DNA from: Desulfosporosinus lacus DSM 15449
GTDB taxonomy: Bacteria; Bacillota; Desulfitobacteriia; Desulfitobacteriales; Desulfitobacteriaceae
Direction of reading: 5' to 3'
NCBI RefSeq assembly: GCF_900129935.1
Contig: NZ_FQXJ01000003.1
Location: 62,001-126,000 of the forward strand
Length of the DNA: 64,000 nt
This document shows positions 56,026 to 64,000 of this stretch, piece by piece. Position 1 is the stretch's first letter, and every line of letters begins with the position of its first letter. A model generated the notes under the pieces. The model made no database searches. It worked only from the letters and a program-made list of their open reading frames with translations, and was not told the DNA's origin. The position numbers were made by a program, and so were the translations under genes.

Positions 56026-56313
56026 ATGAAAGCGTATGAATTACTTTATATCATCAGGCCAGATCTAGATGAGGAGGCAACCACGGCACTAGTTGATCGT
56101 TTAGGAGGGCTCGTTGCCAGCAATGGCGGAGCAAATCTAACCGTCGAAAAGTGGGGTAAACGTCGGTTAGCCTATGAAATCAATGATTACAAAGAAGGCC
56201 AGTATATCCTGATGAATTTTGAAGGCGAAGGCCGTACATCTCAGGAAATTGAGCGGGTTATGAAAATATCTGACGATGTAATCCGTTTCCTAACCGTTAG
56301 AAAAGATGACTAA
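56026..56313 (+). CDS. rpsF: Small ribosomal subunit protein bS6
   Basis: This 95-residue protein begins MKAYELLYIIRPDLDEE and has the KWGKRRLAYEINDYKEGQY core of S6. It forms a heterodimer with S18, encoded two genes downstream. GGGGAGGTG precedes the ATG. Confidence 0.97.
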   Translation: MKAYELLYIIRPDLDEEATTALVDRLGGLVASNGGANLTVEKWGKRRLAYEINDYKEGQYILMNFEGEGRTSQEIERVMKISDDVIRFLTVRKDD

Positions 56314-56331
56314 AAGGACGGTGGGGCATAT

Positions 56332-56736
56332 ATGTTAAATCGTGTCGTTTTGATTGGCCGTTTGACGAAAGACCCCGAATTGCGTTATACGCCAACAGGT
56401 GTAGCGGTCGCCAATTTTACATTAGCGATTGATCGCAATTACAAAAATGCTCAAGGGGAAAGAGATACAGACTTTATTAATTGTGTGGTCTATCGACAGC
56501 TTGCTGAACTCTGTGCTAATTATTTAGCGAAGGGAAAACTGGCAGCGGTAGATGGACGAATTCAAGTGCGTTCGTACACAGGACAAGATGGTCAAAAACG
56601 CTGGGTTACAGAGGTTATTGCTGAAGATGTTCGTTTCCTGAGTCCTAAAGACGGAGGAAGCACAGAATCAAAATCTTCAGGCGGAAATAGTTCGTTTGGA
56701 CATGAAGTAAATTTGGATGATGACATCCCATTCTAA
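56332..56736 (+). CDS. ssb: Single-stranded DNA-binding protein
   Basis: This 134-residue OB-fold protein begins [21 protein letters not shown] Gly/Ser-rich linker leads to the acidic tip DDDIPF, which recruits replication and repair partners such as RecO and the helicase machinery. It sits between rpsF and rpsR, as in most Firmicutes. Confidence 0.97.
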   Translation: MLNRVVLIGRLTKDPELRYTPTGVAVANFTLAIDRNYKNAQGERDTDFINCVVYRQLAELCANYLAKGKLAAVDGRIQVRSYTGQDGQKRWVTEVIAEDVRFLSPKDGGSTESKSSGGNSSFGHEVNLDDDIPF

Positions 56737-56757
56737 CAGGGGAAGGGGAGAATTAGT

Positions 56758-56988
56758 ATGAAACGTGAACGCGGACGTCGCCCACGTAAACGGGTATGCA
56801 GTTTTTGTGTAGACAAAGTGGAGTCAATGGATTACAAAGAGACTCATAAAGTACGTAAGTATGTTACTGACCGCGGCAAGATATTGCCTCGTCGTATTTC
56901 TGGAAACTGCGCTATGCATCAGCGCCAAGTAACCTTGGCCATCAAACGGGCTCGCAGTATTGCCTTATTGCCATATAGTGTAGAGTAG
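56758..56988 (+). CDS. rpsR: Small ribosomal subunit protein bS18
   Basis: This 76-residue basic protein has [32 protein letters not shown], the S18 core. The N-terminal CSFC pair resembles zinc-binding (C+) ribosomal protein forms, though with the two later cysteines reduced to one. It ends the rpsF operon and is followed by a terminator. Confidence 0.96.
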   Translation: MKRERGRRPRKRVCSFCVDKVESMDYKETHKVRKYVTDRGKILPRRISGNCAMHQRQVTLAIKRARSIALLPYSVE

Positions 56989-56990
56989 AA

Positions 56991-57019
56991 AAAAGGGAGC
57001 GAGAGCTCCCTTTTCTATT
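56991..57019 (+). terminator. Terminator of the rpsF operon
   Basis: AAAAGGGAGC and GCTCCCTTTT form a ten-pair stem around GAGA. Confidence 0.92.
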
Positions 57020-57219
57020 TTATAATAGTAAAGTGTATAAAATTACGGTAACGTAAGAAAATATAACTTTCTGGAAGGGTCCTTGGTTAAATTTTCATTC
57101 AATAAAGGTGCAGGAGATTTGTAGGTTTATCACGAACTGTATTCGATAGGCGCAGTTTGTTTCTTAGAGAGTATATGCACAAAAAATTAACTCGTTTAGC
57201 TCAAGCTGAACATCGGTAG

Positions 57220-57261
57220 CAGAGAACAAAAAGTCTCACTTAAAAGAAGTGGGAGTCTCTG
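57220..57261 (+). other. Leader hairpin before the MazG-like gene
   Basis: CAGAGA/TCTCTG form an outer helix and TCTCACTT/AAGTGGGA (one G-U) an inner helix with a short A-rich loop. The hairpin ends about 15 bases before the AGGAGG of the MazG-like gene, so it could modulate its translation. The rest of 57020-57290 shows no gene. Confidence 0.45.
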
Positions 57262-57290
57262 AAGTGGATGGAGATTAGGAGGGGGCATCC

Positions 57291-57599
57291 CTGGATATTG
57301 AAGTAGATGTTGTTAAAGGCTTAAAAGCTATTGATGAACTCAAGGTTAATCTAATTCAGGCCCAGTGGCTTGTTCAACATGGAACTCTGAGCGGTTCTGA
57401 GGATGAAATGATTCAGGGCTTGGCAGACCTTGTAGGAATGAGCTATTTATTAGCAAGAAGGTTGGGCTTTGACTTTTCTCGGCTTGATCGTATGTTGTTG
57501 CAACGCTTGGAAGGTCTGAAAAATACGGACGAAATGAATCTTGAAAAGCAATGGGGAGATTTGAGCTTATTATTAAGTTATCTAGCCCCTGAGGATTAA
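57291..57599 (+). CDS. MazG-like family protein, apparent CTG start
   Basis: This 102-residue helical protein matches the MazG-like family (all-alpha NTP pyrophosphatase relatives): KAIDELKVNLIQAQWLVQHG, then LADLVGMSYLLARRLGFDFSRLD and EKQWGDLSLLLSYLAPED. The first ATG (57408) would remove the first 39 residues of the fold. Upstream the frame is open to a TAG at about 57274-57276. The only start-like codon that fits is CTG at 57291, with AGGAGG eight bases ahead. The acidic catalytic residues of true MazG are not evident. It precedes yybS and rplI. Confidence 0.75.
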   Translation: MDIEVDVVKGLKAIDELKVNLIQAQWLVQHGTLSGSEDEMIQGLADLVGMSYLLARRLGFDFSRLDRMLLQRLEGLKNTDEMNLEKQWGDLSLLLSYLAPED

Positions 57600-57616
57600 C
57601 TTTTAATAGGAGAAAG

Positions 57617-58561
57617 TTGGAGATAATGTTTATAAGTGATGAATTGGCACGAGATTACTTAGCGAGAATGATTCTTTTGACCTTTCCCGGGATGGGAATC
57701 GCAATGGGAACATGGGGGTTTTTTTGGGAAGTATTTTTGTTATTCAGTGTGTTTATTGTGGGTCGTCGAAAAGGAGTTTTTACAGCTGCATTCTTTTTGG
57801 CGATTGGCTATATTGCAGCCTTGGTTATTTTTAAGGTTGAAGCCATTAATTACCTTGGCTTTGTACCCCTGGCGGGATTGCTGGGCGTTTTTGGGTGGCA
57901 AAAGGGTTGGCCGATACGTGTAAACTTTTTTTGGAGTGCTGTCGTGGCAGCGGTTTTAGGAATGGTACAAACTCTGCCGTTTGTTTTACAAGGATTTGAT
58001 GCTGATACGGCAAATGTCATGATTAACACAACAGTTCAACAATACCGAGTTTCTGGATTGTTGGAAATAATGAAACAACAAGGCATAAACGAGGTACAGA
58101 TCCGAGATTTGTTGCAACAAGGAATTGACATTTATGCTTTAGTCATTCCAAGTATCGCCGCGATTCTCGCCATAATTGAGTTTGGGTTTGTCTTCTATGT
58201 TATGAGGCGTTGGTTTAAAGGGGACATGGAATGGATTCCATTCACCCGTTGGCGCCTCCCTTGGTATGCGGTTTGGGGAGCGGTTTTAGGAATCGGATGC
58301 TATCTCTTAGGGGATCAGTTTTCTTGGCCTGTTATTCGCGGAATAGGAATTAACTTTATGGTTGTTTACGTTGCATTTACCCTGGTGTTGGGGATTTCTG
58401 CGTATCTCTATTTTTTACAATCCCCAAGGATTCCTAGGTTTCTTAAATGGGCCTTAATTCTTGTTAACTTCATATATTTCATGTTTAGTTTTGTTAGTTT
58501 AATTATTTTTGGACTGTTTGATTTAGTAATGAATTTTCGGCGCTTACCAGAAGAATCGTAA
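57617..58561 (+). CDS. yybS: YybS family membrane protein (DUF2232)
   Basis: This 314-residue protein has about eight hydrophobic segments and matches YybS/DUF2232 by size, topology and position between rpsR and rplI. It may be an ECF-type or other small-molecule transporter subunit; the function is not known. TTG at 57617 has AGGAG four bases ahead. An ATG nine bases later is the alternative. Confidence 0.82.
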   Translation: MEIMFISDELARDYLARMILLTFPGMGIAMGTWGFFWEVFLLFSVFIVGRRKGVFTAAFFLAIGYIAALVIFKVEAINYLGFVPLAGLLGVFGWQKGWPIRVNFFWSAVVAAVLGMVQTLPFVLQGFDADTANVMINTTVQQYRVSGLLEIMKQQGINEVQIRDLLQQGIDIYALVIPSIAAILAIIEFGFVFYVMRRWFKGDMEWIPFTRWRLPWYAVWGAVLGIGCYLLGDQFSWPVIRGIGINFMVVYVAFTLVLGISAYLYFLQSPRIPRFLKWALILVNFIYFMFSFVSLIIFGLFDLVMNFRRLPEES

Positions 58562-58574
58562 GGAGGAATTTTAT

Positions 58575-59021
58575 ATGAAGGTTATTCTTCAAGCAGATGT
58601 CAAAGGAACGGGTAAAAAAGGACAAATTTTAGAGGTTGCAGATGGATATGCCAGAAATTTTCTTTTTCCTAAGAAATTAGCTATTGAGGCTACTACAGGC
58701 AATATTCAGGATATTTCACATAAGAAAGCTCTGGAAGATCGCCGCAAAGTAAAGGAAAAAGAAGATGCAATTCAATTAGGTAATAAACTTAATGCCCTTC
58801 AAATCGAAGTTAAGACAAAAACAGGTGAAGGCGGTCGCTTGTTTGGGTCTGTGACAAGTAAAGAAATCGCCGATGCCTTAAAGAAACAGCATAGTGTAGA
58901 AATAGATAAACGGAAATTGGATATTAAAGAGCCTATTAAAGCTCTTGGCAGCTATGAAGTGCATGTGAAGATCCATCCGGAAGTGATAGCGAAGCTCCAG
59001 GTACATGTAAGTGCTATCTAA
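58575..59021 (+). CDS. rplI: Large ribosomal subunit protein bL9
   Basis: This 148-residue protein begins [36 protein letters not shown], the L9 signature, followed by the long connecting helix and a C-terminal domain ([22 protein letters not shown]). AAGGAGGAA precedes the ATG. In Bacillus yybT lies between rplI and the helicase gene; here lonB takes that place. Confidence 0.97.
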   Translation: MKVILQADVKGTGKKGQILEVADGYARNFLFPKKLAIEATTGNIQDISHKKALEDRRKVKEKEDAIQLGNKLNALQIEVKTKTGEGGRLFGSVTSKEIADALKKQHSVEIDKRKLDIKEPIKALGSYEVHVKIHPEVIAKLQVHVSAI

Positions 59022-59077
59022 AAGAAAACACAAAACATGACCATCGATAATCTGTTCTCGTGAAAGGGGTCCCCTCA

Positions 59078-60982
59078 ATGAAAGGGATTTTGACAAAATG
59101 GTTAAATCAAGCAAATCTCGGTGATCGGTTACAAGATGAGGAAGAGTGGATTCGGGAAGTAGAAGCACTTTATGTACTGCTTTCAAATTATTATGGAACT
59201 GACAAGCTAGTGCTTAAGGCCAGCCGATTGGAAGCACTGAAGCTCATGCGCTCGGATGAACTTGTTGAACGTGTCGCCGGATTACGAAAAATCGTATCTG
59301 ATGATCCTACGGATCAACAGATACCAAAAATCCAGGAGATACCCCAGATATTAGATGAAATTGAGGAACAAATAGCAGATCTTATTGCTAGACGTGCAGT
59401 TGAAGATCGACTTGAACGGGTAGTTTCAGAAAAGATGCAGGAACGTCATCAGGATTACGTTAAAGAAATTAAAATGAATGTGCTAAAAGAAACTGCTGGA
59501 CCGGAAAATGCTCAAACACTAAAGAAGTTAGCCATTCTCGAGAAGATGAATACTGTTTCACTCAAACGATCGGCTTTTGATGTATTGCGGCCCCAAACTG
59601 TGGAAGAAATTGTAGGGCAGGAAAGCGCTGTACAAGCACTTTTGGCCAAATTAGCAACACCCTATCCTCAACATATGTTGATATATGGTCCACCTGGAGT
59701 TGGTAAAACTTCGGCAGCCAGGGTTGCTTTAGAAACGGTTAAAAACCGGCCCCACTCTCCATTTACAAAGGATGCACCCTTTATTGAGGTGGATGGCACA
59801 ACCTTAAGATGGGATCCCAGGGATGTAACCAATCCTCTCTTAGGTTCGGTACATGATCCGATCTATCAAGGTGCGAAGCATGACCTGGCAGATACGGGTA
59901 TACCAGAACCTAAAATGGGTCTGGTGAGCGATGCTCATGGAGGGATTCTTTTTATCGACGAAATTGGGGAAATGGATCCCTTACTTTTAAATAAGTTGCT
60001 TAAAGTTCTCGAGGATAAGCGTGCATTCTTTGATTCTTCCTATTATGATCCGGGAAACAGCCAAGTTCCTCAATGGATAAAGAAACTCTTTGATGAGGGG
60101 GCACCCGCTGATTTTGTTCTGATTGGGGCAACCACGCGGGATCCTGCTGAACTTAATCCTGCCTTGCGTTCTCGCTGTTCAGAAGTTTTCTTTGTGCCTT
60201 TAGAACCCAGAGATGTTCAACACATTATTCGTCAAGCCGGGGATAAGCTTGGCGTGAGCTTGGAAGATAATGTCCCAGAAATTATTAGTGAATATGTGAT
60301 AGAGGGACGCAAAGCTAATAGCATTCTGACAGATGCTTACGGTCTGGCCAGGTATCGCAACCCAGAACAAGAGGAAGTTAGAGTAACAAGTGAGGATGTC
60401 TATGAAGTCCTGCGCTCTGCTCGGCTGACCCCTTTTATTTTTAGAAAAGTCCAAAGCAACGTGGAAATCGGACGAGTTTTAGGGCTGGGGGTAGCTGGAT
60501 TCTTGGGCTCAGTATTGGAAATTGAAGCGATTACCTTCACAGGACAAGATGGAAAAGGCACGATCCGGTTTAATGAAACTGCTGGAAGTATGGCTAGAGA
60601 TGCTGTATTTAATGCTGCCGCTGTTATTCGTGATCTTACAGGAGAAGATTTACGTAATTACGATGTGCATGTTAACATAATTGGCGGGGCAAAAATTGAC
60701 GGTCCATCAGCAGGACTGGCAACAACCTTGGCCATTTACAGTGCATTAAAAAAACAACCGCTCAGGCAGGATGTTGCTGTGACTGGAGAGATCTCTATTC
60801 AAGGTAAGGTTAAACCAGTCGGCGGGATTTATGAAAAGATTTTTGGTGCTAAGCAGGTTGAAGTTCGGAAGGTTTTGATCCCCTTTGAAAATATGGCGGA
60901 CGTACCTCAAAGTTTACAGGGCATTGAAGTGGTGCCTGTCAGGACGATCGAAGAGGCTATGAGCCATGTTTTTGATATTTAA
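59078..60982 (+). CDS. lonB: Lon-family ATP-dependent protease, sporulation type LonB
   Basis: This 634-residue AAA+ protease lacks the large N-terminal domain of LonA. A helical N-terminal part of about 150 residues is followed by Walker A GPPGVGKTS, Walker B ILFIDEIGEMDP, and a Lon protease domain with the catalytic Ser in IDGPSAGLA and the Lys near GGIYEKIFGAK. The C-terminal type matches the spore Lon (LonB) group, expressed in the Bacillus forespore. No membrane segment is seen. The ATG at 59078 has AAAGGGG eight bases ahead; an in-frame GTG lies six codons earlier. Confidence 0.93.
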   Translation: MKGILTKWLNQANLGDRLQDEEEWIREVEALYVLLSNYYGTDKLVLKASRLEALKLMRSDELVERVAGLRKIVSDDPTDQQIPKIQEIPQILDEIEEQIADLIARRAVEDRLERVVSEKMQERHQDYVKEIKMNVLKETAGPENAQTLKKLAILEKMNTVSLKRSAFDVLRPQTVEEIVGQESAVQALLAKLATPYPQHMLIYGPPGVGKTSAARVALETVKNRPHSPFTKDAPFIEVDGTTLRWDPRDVTNPLLGSVHDPIYQGAKHDLADTGIPEPKMGLVSDAHGGILFIDEIGEMDPLLLNKLLKVLEDKRAFFDSSYYDPGNSQVPQWIKKLFDEGAPADFVLIGATTRDPAELNPALRSRCSEVFFVPLEPRDVQHIIRQAGDKLGVSLEDNVPEIISEYVIEGRKANSILTDAYGLARYRNPEQEEVRVTSEDVYEVLRSARLTPFIFRKVQSNVEIGRVLGLGVAGFLGSVLEIEAITFTGQDGKGTIRFNETAGSMARDAVFNAAAVIRDLTGEDLRNYDVHVNIIGGAKIDGPSAGLATTLAIYSALKKQPLRQDVAVTGEISIQGKVKPVGGIYEKIFGAKQVEVRKVLIPFENMADVPQSLQGIEVVPVRTIEEAMSHVFDI

Positions 60983-61029
60983 ATATTAATGAAGAATATT
61001 AGAGTTAGTATGACCGGAGGAGAGAAGAT

Positions 61030-62364
61030 ATGGAACTCATAAAAGTTCCACCACAGAATTTAGAGGCCGAACAAGCGGTCTTGGGCGCAATGATGCTCGA
61101 TCCGGAGGCCGGGAGTTCTGTCTTTGAGATACTTCAACCGGATGACTTTTATAGAGATAATCACCGTTTGATTTTTTCAGCAATTCAAGATCTCTCTGAA
61201 AAGGGAGACCCGGTTGACTTAGTAAGTGTTGCAGAAGTTTTACGTCGTCAGGGGCGTCTGGAACAGGTGGGCGGAATAGCGACAATCTCTGAAATTGCCC
61301 GTTCTGTACCTTCTGCCGCAAATGTAGAATATTACGCTAAACTTGTAACGGAAAAGGCTCTGTTGCGTCAACTTATTCGAGCAACAAGCAGTATCCTGGA
61401 ACGGGGATATGAGCCAGGGGAAGAGGCCCGCAGCCTTCTGGAAGAAGCAGAAAAATTAATTCTGGATCTTTCTCGCCGACGTGTTAAAGATGGGTTTAGT
61501 ATTATTCGTGACGTTCTATTAGAGACCTTTGAAAAGATAGAGTATCTCTATGCTCATAAAGGAAATCTAACGGGTGTTCCAACCTTTTTTACGGAATTAG
61601 ATCGAATGACTTCGGGTTGGCAACCTTCTGATTTAGTGATTATTGCAGCTCGGCCCTCCATGGGAAAAACGGCGCTTGTTTTAAACATGGCACAAAATGC
61701 GGCAGTTCGGGCGAAGGTTCCGGTTGCAGTTTTTAGCTTGGAAATGTCCAAAGAACAATTGGTACAACGAATGCTTTGTGGAGAAGCGATGGTTGATCAA
61801 CAGCGTGTAAGGACGGGAGATTTACTGGATGCAGACTGGCCGAAGTTGACGCGAGCAGTGGGGCCTCTCTCGGATGCCCCGATCTTTATTGATGATACCG
61901 TAGGGATCTCCTTGGCTGAACTTCGTTCGAAGGCTCGCAGATTGAAGACAGAACATAATTTAGGGATGATCATTATTGATTATCTGCAGCTTTTGTCTGT
62001 GGGGAAAAAGTCTGAAAGCCGCCAACAGGAAGTTGCACAAATCTCCAGATCTCTCAAAGGGCTTGCTCGTGAACTAAAAGTGCCGGTCATTGCTTTGTCA
62101 CAGCTTAATCGAGGGGTTGAACAACGCCAAGATAAACGGCCTATGATGTCAGACTTGTTGGAGTCAGGAGCAATTGAAGCGGATGCAGACGTGATCTCAT
62201 TCATTTATCGGGATGATTATTATCATCCCGAGTCAGAAAAAAAAGGAATAGCAGAGTTGATTATTGCAAAACACCGTAACGGTCCAGTAGGAACCGTTGA
62301 ATTAGGGTTTCTTAGAGAATTCACCAAGTTTGTAAACCTGGATCGACAACATCAAAGTGCTTAA
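61030..62364 (+). CDS. dnaB: Replicative DNA helicase DnaB
   Basis: This 444-residue hexameric helicase unwinds the fork. The N-domain begins PPQNLEAEQAVLGAMMLDPE, the linker leads to TGVPTFFTELDRMTSGW, Walker A is ARPSMGKTA, and IIIDYLQLL and LSQLNRGVEQR follow. No intein is present, although many DnaB genes carry one at the Walker A site. CGGAGGAG precedes the ATG. The Bacillus name for this gene is dnaC. Confidence 0.97.
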   Translation: MELIKVPPQNLEAEQAVLGAMMLDPEAGSSVFEILQPDDFYRDNHRLIFSAIQDLSEKGDPVDLVSVAEVLRRQGRLEQVGGIATISEIARSVPSAANVEYYAKLVTEKALLRQLIRATSSILERGYEPGEEARSLLEEAEKLILDLSRRRVKDGFSIIRDVLLETFEKIEYLYAHKGNLTGVPTFFTELDRMTSGWQPSDLVIIAARPSMGKTALVLNMAQNAAVRAKVPVAVFSLEMSKEQLVQRMLCGEAMVDQQRVRTGDLLDADWPKLTRAVGPLSDAPIFIDDTVGISLAELRSKARRLKTEHNLGMIIIDYLQLLSVGKKSESRQQEVAQISRSLKGLARELKVPVIALSQLNRGVEQRQDKRPMMSDLLESGAIEADADVISFIYRDDYYHPESEKKGIAELIIAKHRNGPVGTVELGFLREFTKFVNLDRQHQSA

Positions 62365-62367
62365 CAA

Positions 62368-62399
62368 TCCCCCTTGCCATTTGTCGGTGAGGGGTTTTT
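62368..62399 (+). terminator. Terminator after dnaB
   Basis: CCCCTTGCC and GGTGAGGGG pair with one mismatch and wobble, followed by TTTTT. From here to 62583 I see no gene and only weak traces of repeat-like sequence. Confidence 0.82.
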
Positions 62400-62583
62400 C
62401 TGCACTAGTCAGAGCCGCATGCCGCTTGCAGGCACTTAGCACACATCTATTGACCAGCACTTGAAGGATATTTTTATAAGTATAGATATTATATTGTTAT
62501 GGCCAAGTTCTGTTTTGGCGAAATAGAGAGACGAGAATGTCGAATGTTTTATGTATTTTTTTGATTAATGTTCGGTTATTAGA

Positions 62584-62612
62584 TTGACAAGGGGGAGCTG
62601 GATTGTTAAGAT
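62584..62612 (+). promoter_or_regulatory. Promoter of the FAD-dependent dehydrogenase gene
   Basis: A consensus TTGACA is followed by exactly 17 bases and TAAGAT, about 60 bases before the ATG. Confidence 0.75.
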
Positions 62613-62675
62613 AAAATTGTTTGCGACTGGGGTTTTTCATATTTAGAAAAGAAAGCGGCTCTAGGAGGGAAAACA

Positions 62676-64000
62676 ATGAAACATAATGTAGATGTCTTAA
62701 TTATCGGAGCCGGTCCGGCCGGAATTTTTACGGCCTTAGAGTTAACAAAGCACGATAAAGATCTGAAGATTCTTATTGTTGATAGTGGTCGAAGCATAGA
62801 AAAGCGAAAGTGCCCCGCTCGTACGACTGGGGTTTGTGCAGGATGTAATCCGTGTGCCATCACTAGGGGATGGTCAGGTGCCGGAGCTTTCAGTGATGGT
62901 AAACTGTCTTTGAGTCCTGCGGTAGGCGGTCGTTTGGTTGAGTATATGAATGAGGAACAAGCTCAAGAGTTGATTGATTATGCTGATTCAATTTACCGCG
63001 AGTTTGGTGCTCAGGAAACAGTGTATGGCTTAGATAACCGCCGGGTGGAAGAAATTCAGTATGAAGCATCTCGTCACAATATTGCGCTAATTCATTGTCC
63101 AGTACGGCATTTGGGTACGGAGCTGGCCTATGATGTCTTAAAGGGGATGTATGAACATCTCATGCAAAAAACAAATACGATTTTCTGGGAACTTGCTGAA
63201 GTTAAGAATATTTTGGCCGACTCAGAAGGAGCAATAGGGGCTACTATCCAACGTCGAGATGAACAAGAGCTGGATGAAGTGTTTGCTCGTTATGTGATTG
63301 CTGCCCCCGGACGAGGGGGAGCAAATTGGCTGGCGGATCAGACTGTTCGCTTAGGCGTTGTAACAGAAAACAATGAAGTCGATATTGGAGTAAGGGTCGA
63401 AGTACCAAACTCAATTCTTGACAATTTAACTCGTGAACTTTACGAACCTAAACTGGTTTATTATTCAGATACGTATGACCTCAAAACACGTAGTTTCTGC
63501 GTCAATCCGGGCGGAGTGGTATCAGAGGAACACTACGACGGAGATATTGCTGTAGTAAATGGGCATAGTTATGCGGATCCTGAGAAGAAGACCAAGAACA
63601 CGAATTTTGCTTTATTGGTTTCTACTCGCTTTACAGAACCCTTCAATCAACCCATTGAATATGGACGATATATTGCCCGGCTGGCGAACATGCTAACAGG
63701 TGGAGGAGTAATGGTACAGCGACTGGGAGATCTTCTGCAGGGCAGGCGGACGACGGAAAGTCGTTTGCGAAAATCTACGACTATTCCTACGCTTCTTTCT
63801 GCTGTTCCAGGAGACCTTAGTTATGTGCTCCCGGAACGGTACTTGACTTCTCTTATTGAGACTCTCAAGGCGTTCGATAAGATCGCACCCGGTATGTATT
63901 CTAAGAATACGTTATTGTACGGAGTGGAGGTTAAATTTTATTCTTCTAAAGTAAAAGTGAAATCAAACTTTGAAACAGCAATACCTAGGTTGTATGCAAT
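62676..64000 (+). CDS. FAD-dependent dehydrogenase, COG2509-like (3' end outside window)
   Basis: The visible 441 residues begin MKHNVDVLIIGAGPAGIFTA, a dinucleotide-binding fold. A Cys-rich segment follows (CPARTTGVCAGCNPC) together with GWSGAGAFSDGKLSLS, and later GRRTTESRLRKSTTIPT. These are hallmarks of the uncharacterised FAD-dependent dehydrogenase group (COG2509) common in Firmicutes. The electron partner is unknown. The clustered cysteines may hold a metal or take part in redox chemistry. AGGAGGG precedes the ATG. Roughly 20-30 residues are probably missing at the end. Confidence 0.88.
   Translation, partial: MKHNVDVLIIGAGPAGIFTALELTKHDKDLKILIVDSGRSIEKRKCPARTTGVCAGCNPCAITRGWSGAGAFSDGKLSLSPAVGGRLVEYMNEEQAQELIDYADSIYREFGAQETVYGLDNRRVEEIQYEASRHNIALIHCPVRHLGTELAYDVLKGMYEHLMQKTNTIFWELAEVKNILADSEGAIGATIQRRDEQELDEVFARYVIAAPGRGGANWLADQTVRLGVVTENNEVDIGVRVEVPNSILDNLTRELYEPKLVYYSDTYDLKTRSFCVNPGGVVSEEHYDGDIAVVNGHSYADPEKKTKNTNFALLVSTRFTEPFNQPIEYGRYIARLANMLTGGGVMVQRLGDLLQGRRTTESRLRKSTTIPTLLSAVPGDLSYVLPERYLTSLIETLKAFDKIAPGMYSKNTLLYGVEVKFYSSKVKVKSNFETAIPRLYA

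Noticed and set aside
62606-62863. An 85-codon minus-strand frame
   Set aside because: It lies over the promoter and start of the FAD-dependent dehydrogenase.

Overview
The window is the chromosomal replication-origin region of a low-GC, endospore-forming anaerobic Firmicute. The closest fit I can infer is the Peptococcaceae/Desulfitobacteriaceae, probably Desulfosporosinus or a close relative. Three things support this: the order gyrA-gyrB-remB-recF-dnaN-dnaA | rpmH-rnpA-yidD-yidC-jag-mnmE-mnmG-rsmG-parA-parB; spore genes (gerA/B/C, bofA, a sporulation-type lonB, yyaC); and a five-domain pyruvate:ferredoxin oxidoreductase together with selenocysteine machinery. The genus is inference; the gene order and motifs are read from the sequence.

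The origin lies at about 27.58-27.84 kb, with eight DnaA boxes upstream of dnaA and four more between dnaA and dnaN. Almost every gene to its left is on the minus strand and almost every gene to its right is on the plus strand, so transcription follows replication. The clear exceptions are speD (13.1 kb), yyaC (39.7 kb) and a 43-codon gene at 50.6 kb.

Left arm, from the window edge towards the origin. A spore germinant-receptor operon (gerA, two tandem gerB paralogues, gerC cut by the window edge) comes first. Then come bofA, pyruvate:ferredoxin oxidoreductase, a small broken ORF, recR-ybaB-dnaX, the large SRP RNA and tRNA-Ser(GGA). Next are speD, an unknown membrane protein, and tRNA-Ser(CGA), tadA, tRNA-Arg(CCT), tRNA-Arg(TCG) and tRNA-Ser(TGA). 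The arm ends with serS, the pyridoxal-phosphate synthase pair pdxT-pdxS, gyrA, gyrB, remB, recF, dnaN and dnaA.

Right arm. The rpmH-to-rsmG block (ribosome, membrane insertion, tRNA modification) is followed by a VanW-family protein and parA-parB, with two parS sites about 400 bp beyond parB. Then come DUF554, a candidate structured RNA in front of a DUF4446 gene, yyaC, a YkvI-type transporter, a TPR protein and selB. A complete branched-chain amino-acid ABC transporter (livJ/K-H-M-G-F) follows, then a CBS/ACT protein, a small ORF and tRNA-Sec (selC). After these are cvpA, an M18 aminopeptidase, mscS, DUF951, ychF, the rpsF-ssb-rpsR operon, a MazG-like gene with an apparent CTG start, yybS, rplI, lonB, dnaB and an FAD-dependent dehydrogenase cut by the window end.

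The most interesting material is in the gaps between genes. At least seven gaps carry degenerate copies of one roughly 130-335 bp modular repeat built from small hairpins with TCCT-type loops. It lies downstream of, or between, core operons on both replication arms. Other points are a four-helix RNA candidate that could hide a Shine-Dalgarno sequence, a short terminated leader RNA before the liv operon, and several small ORFs that size cut-offs miss. I saw no prophage, transposase, CRISPR array or defence island.
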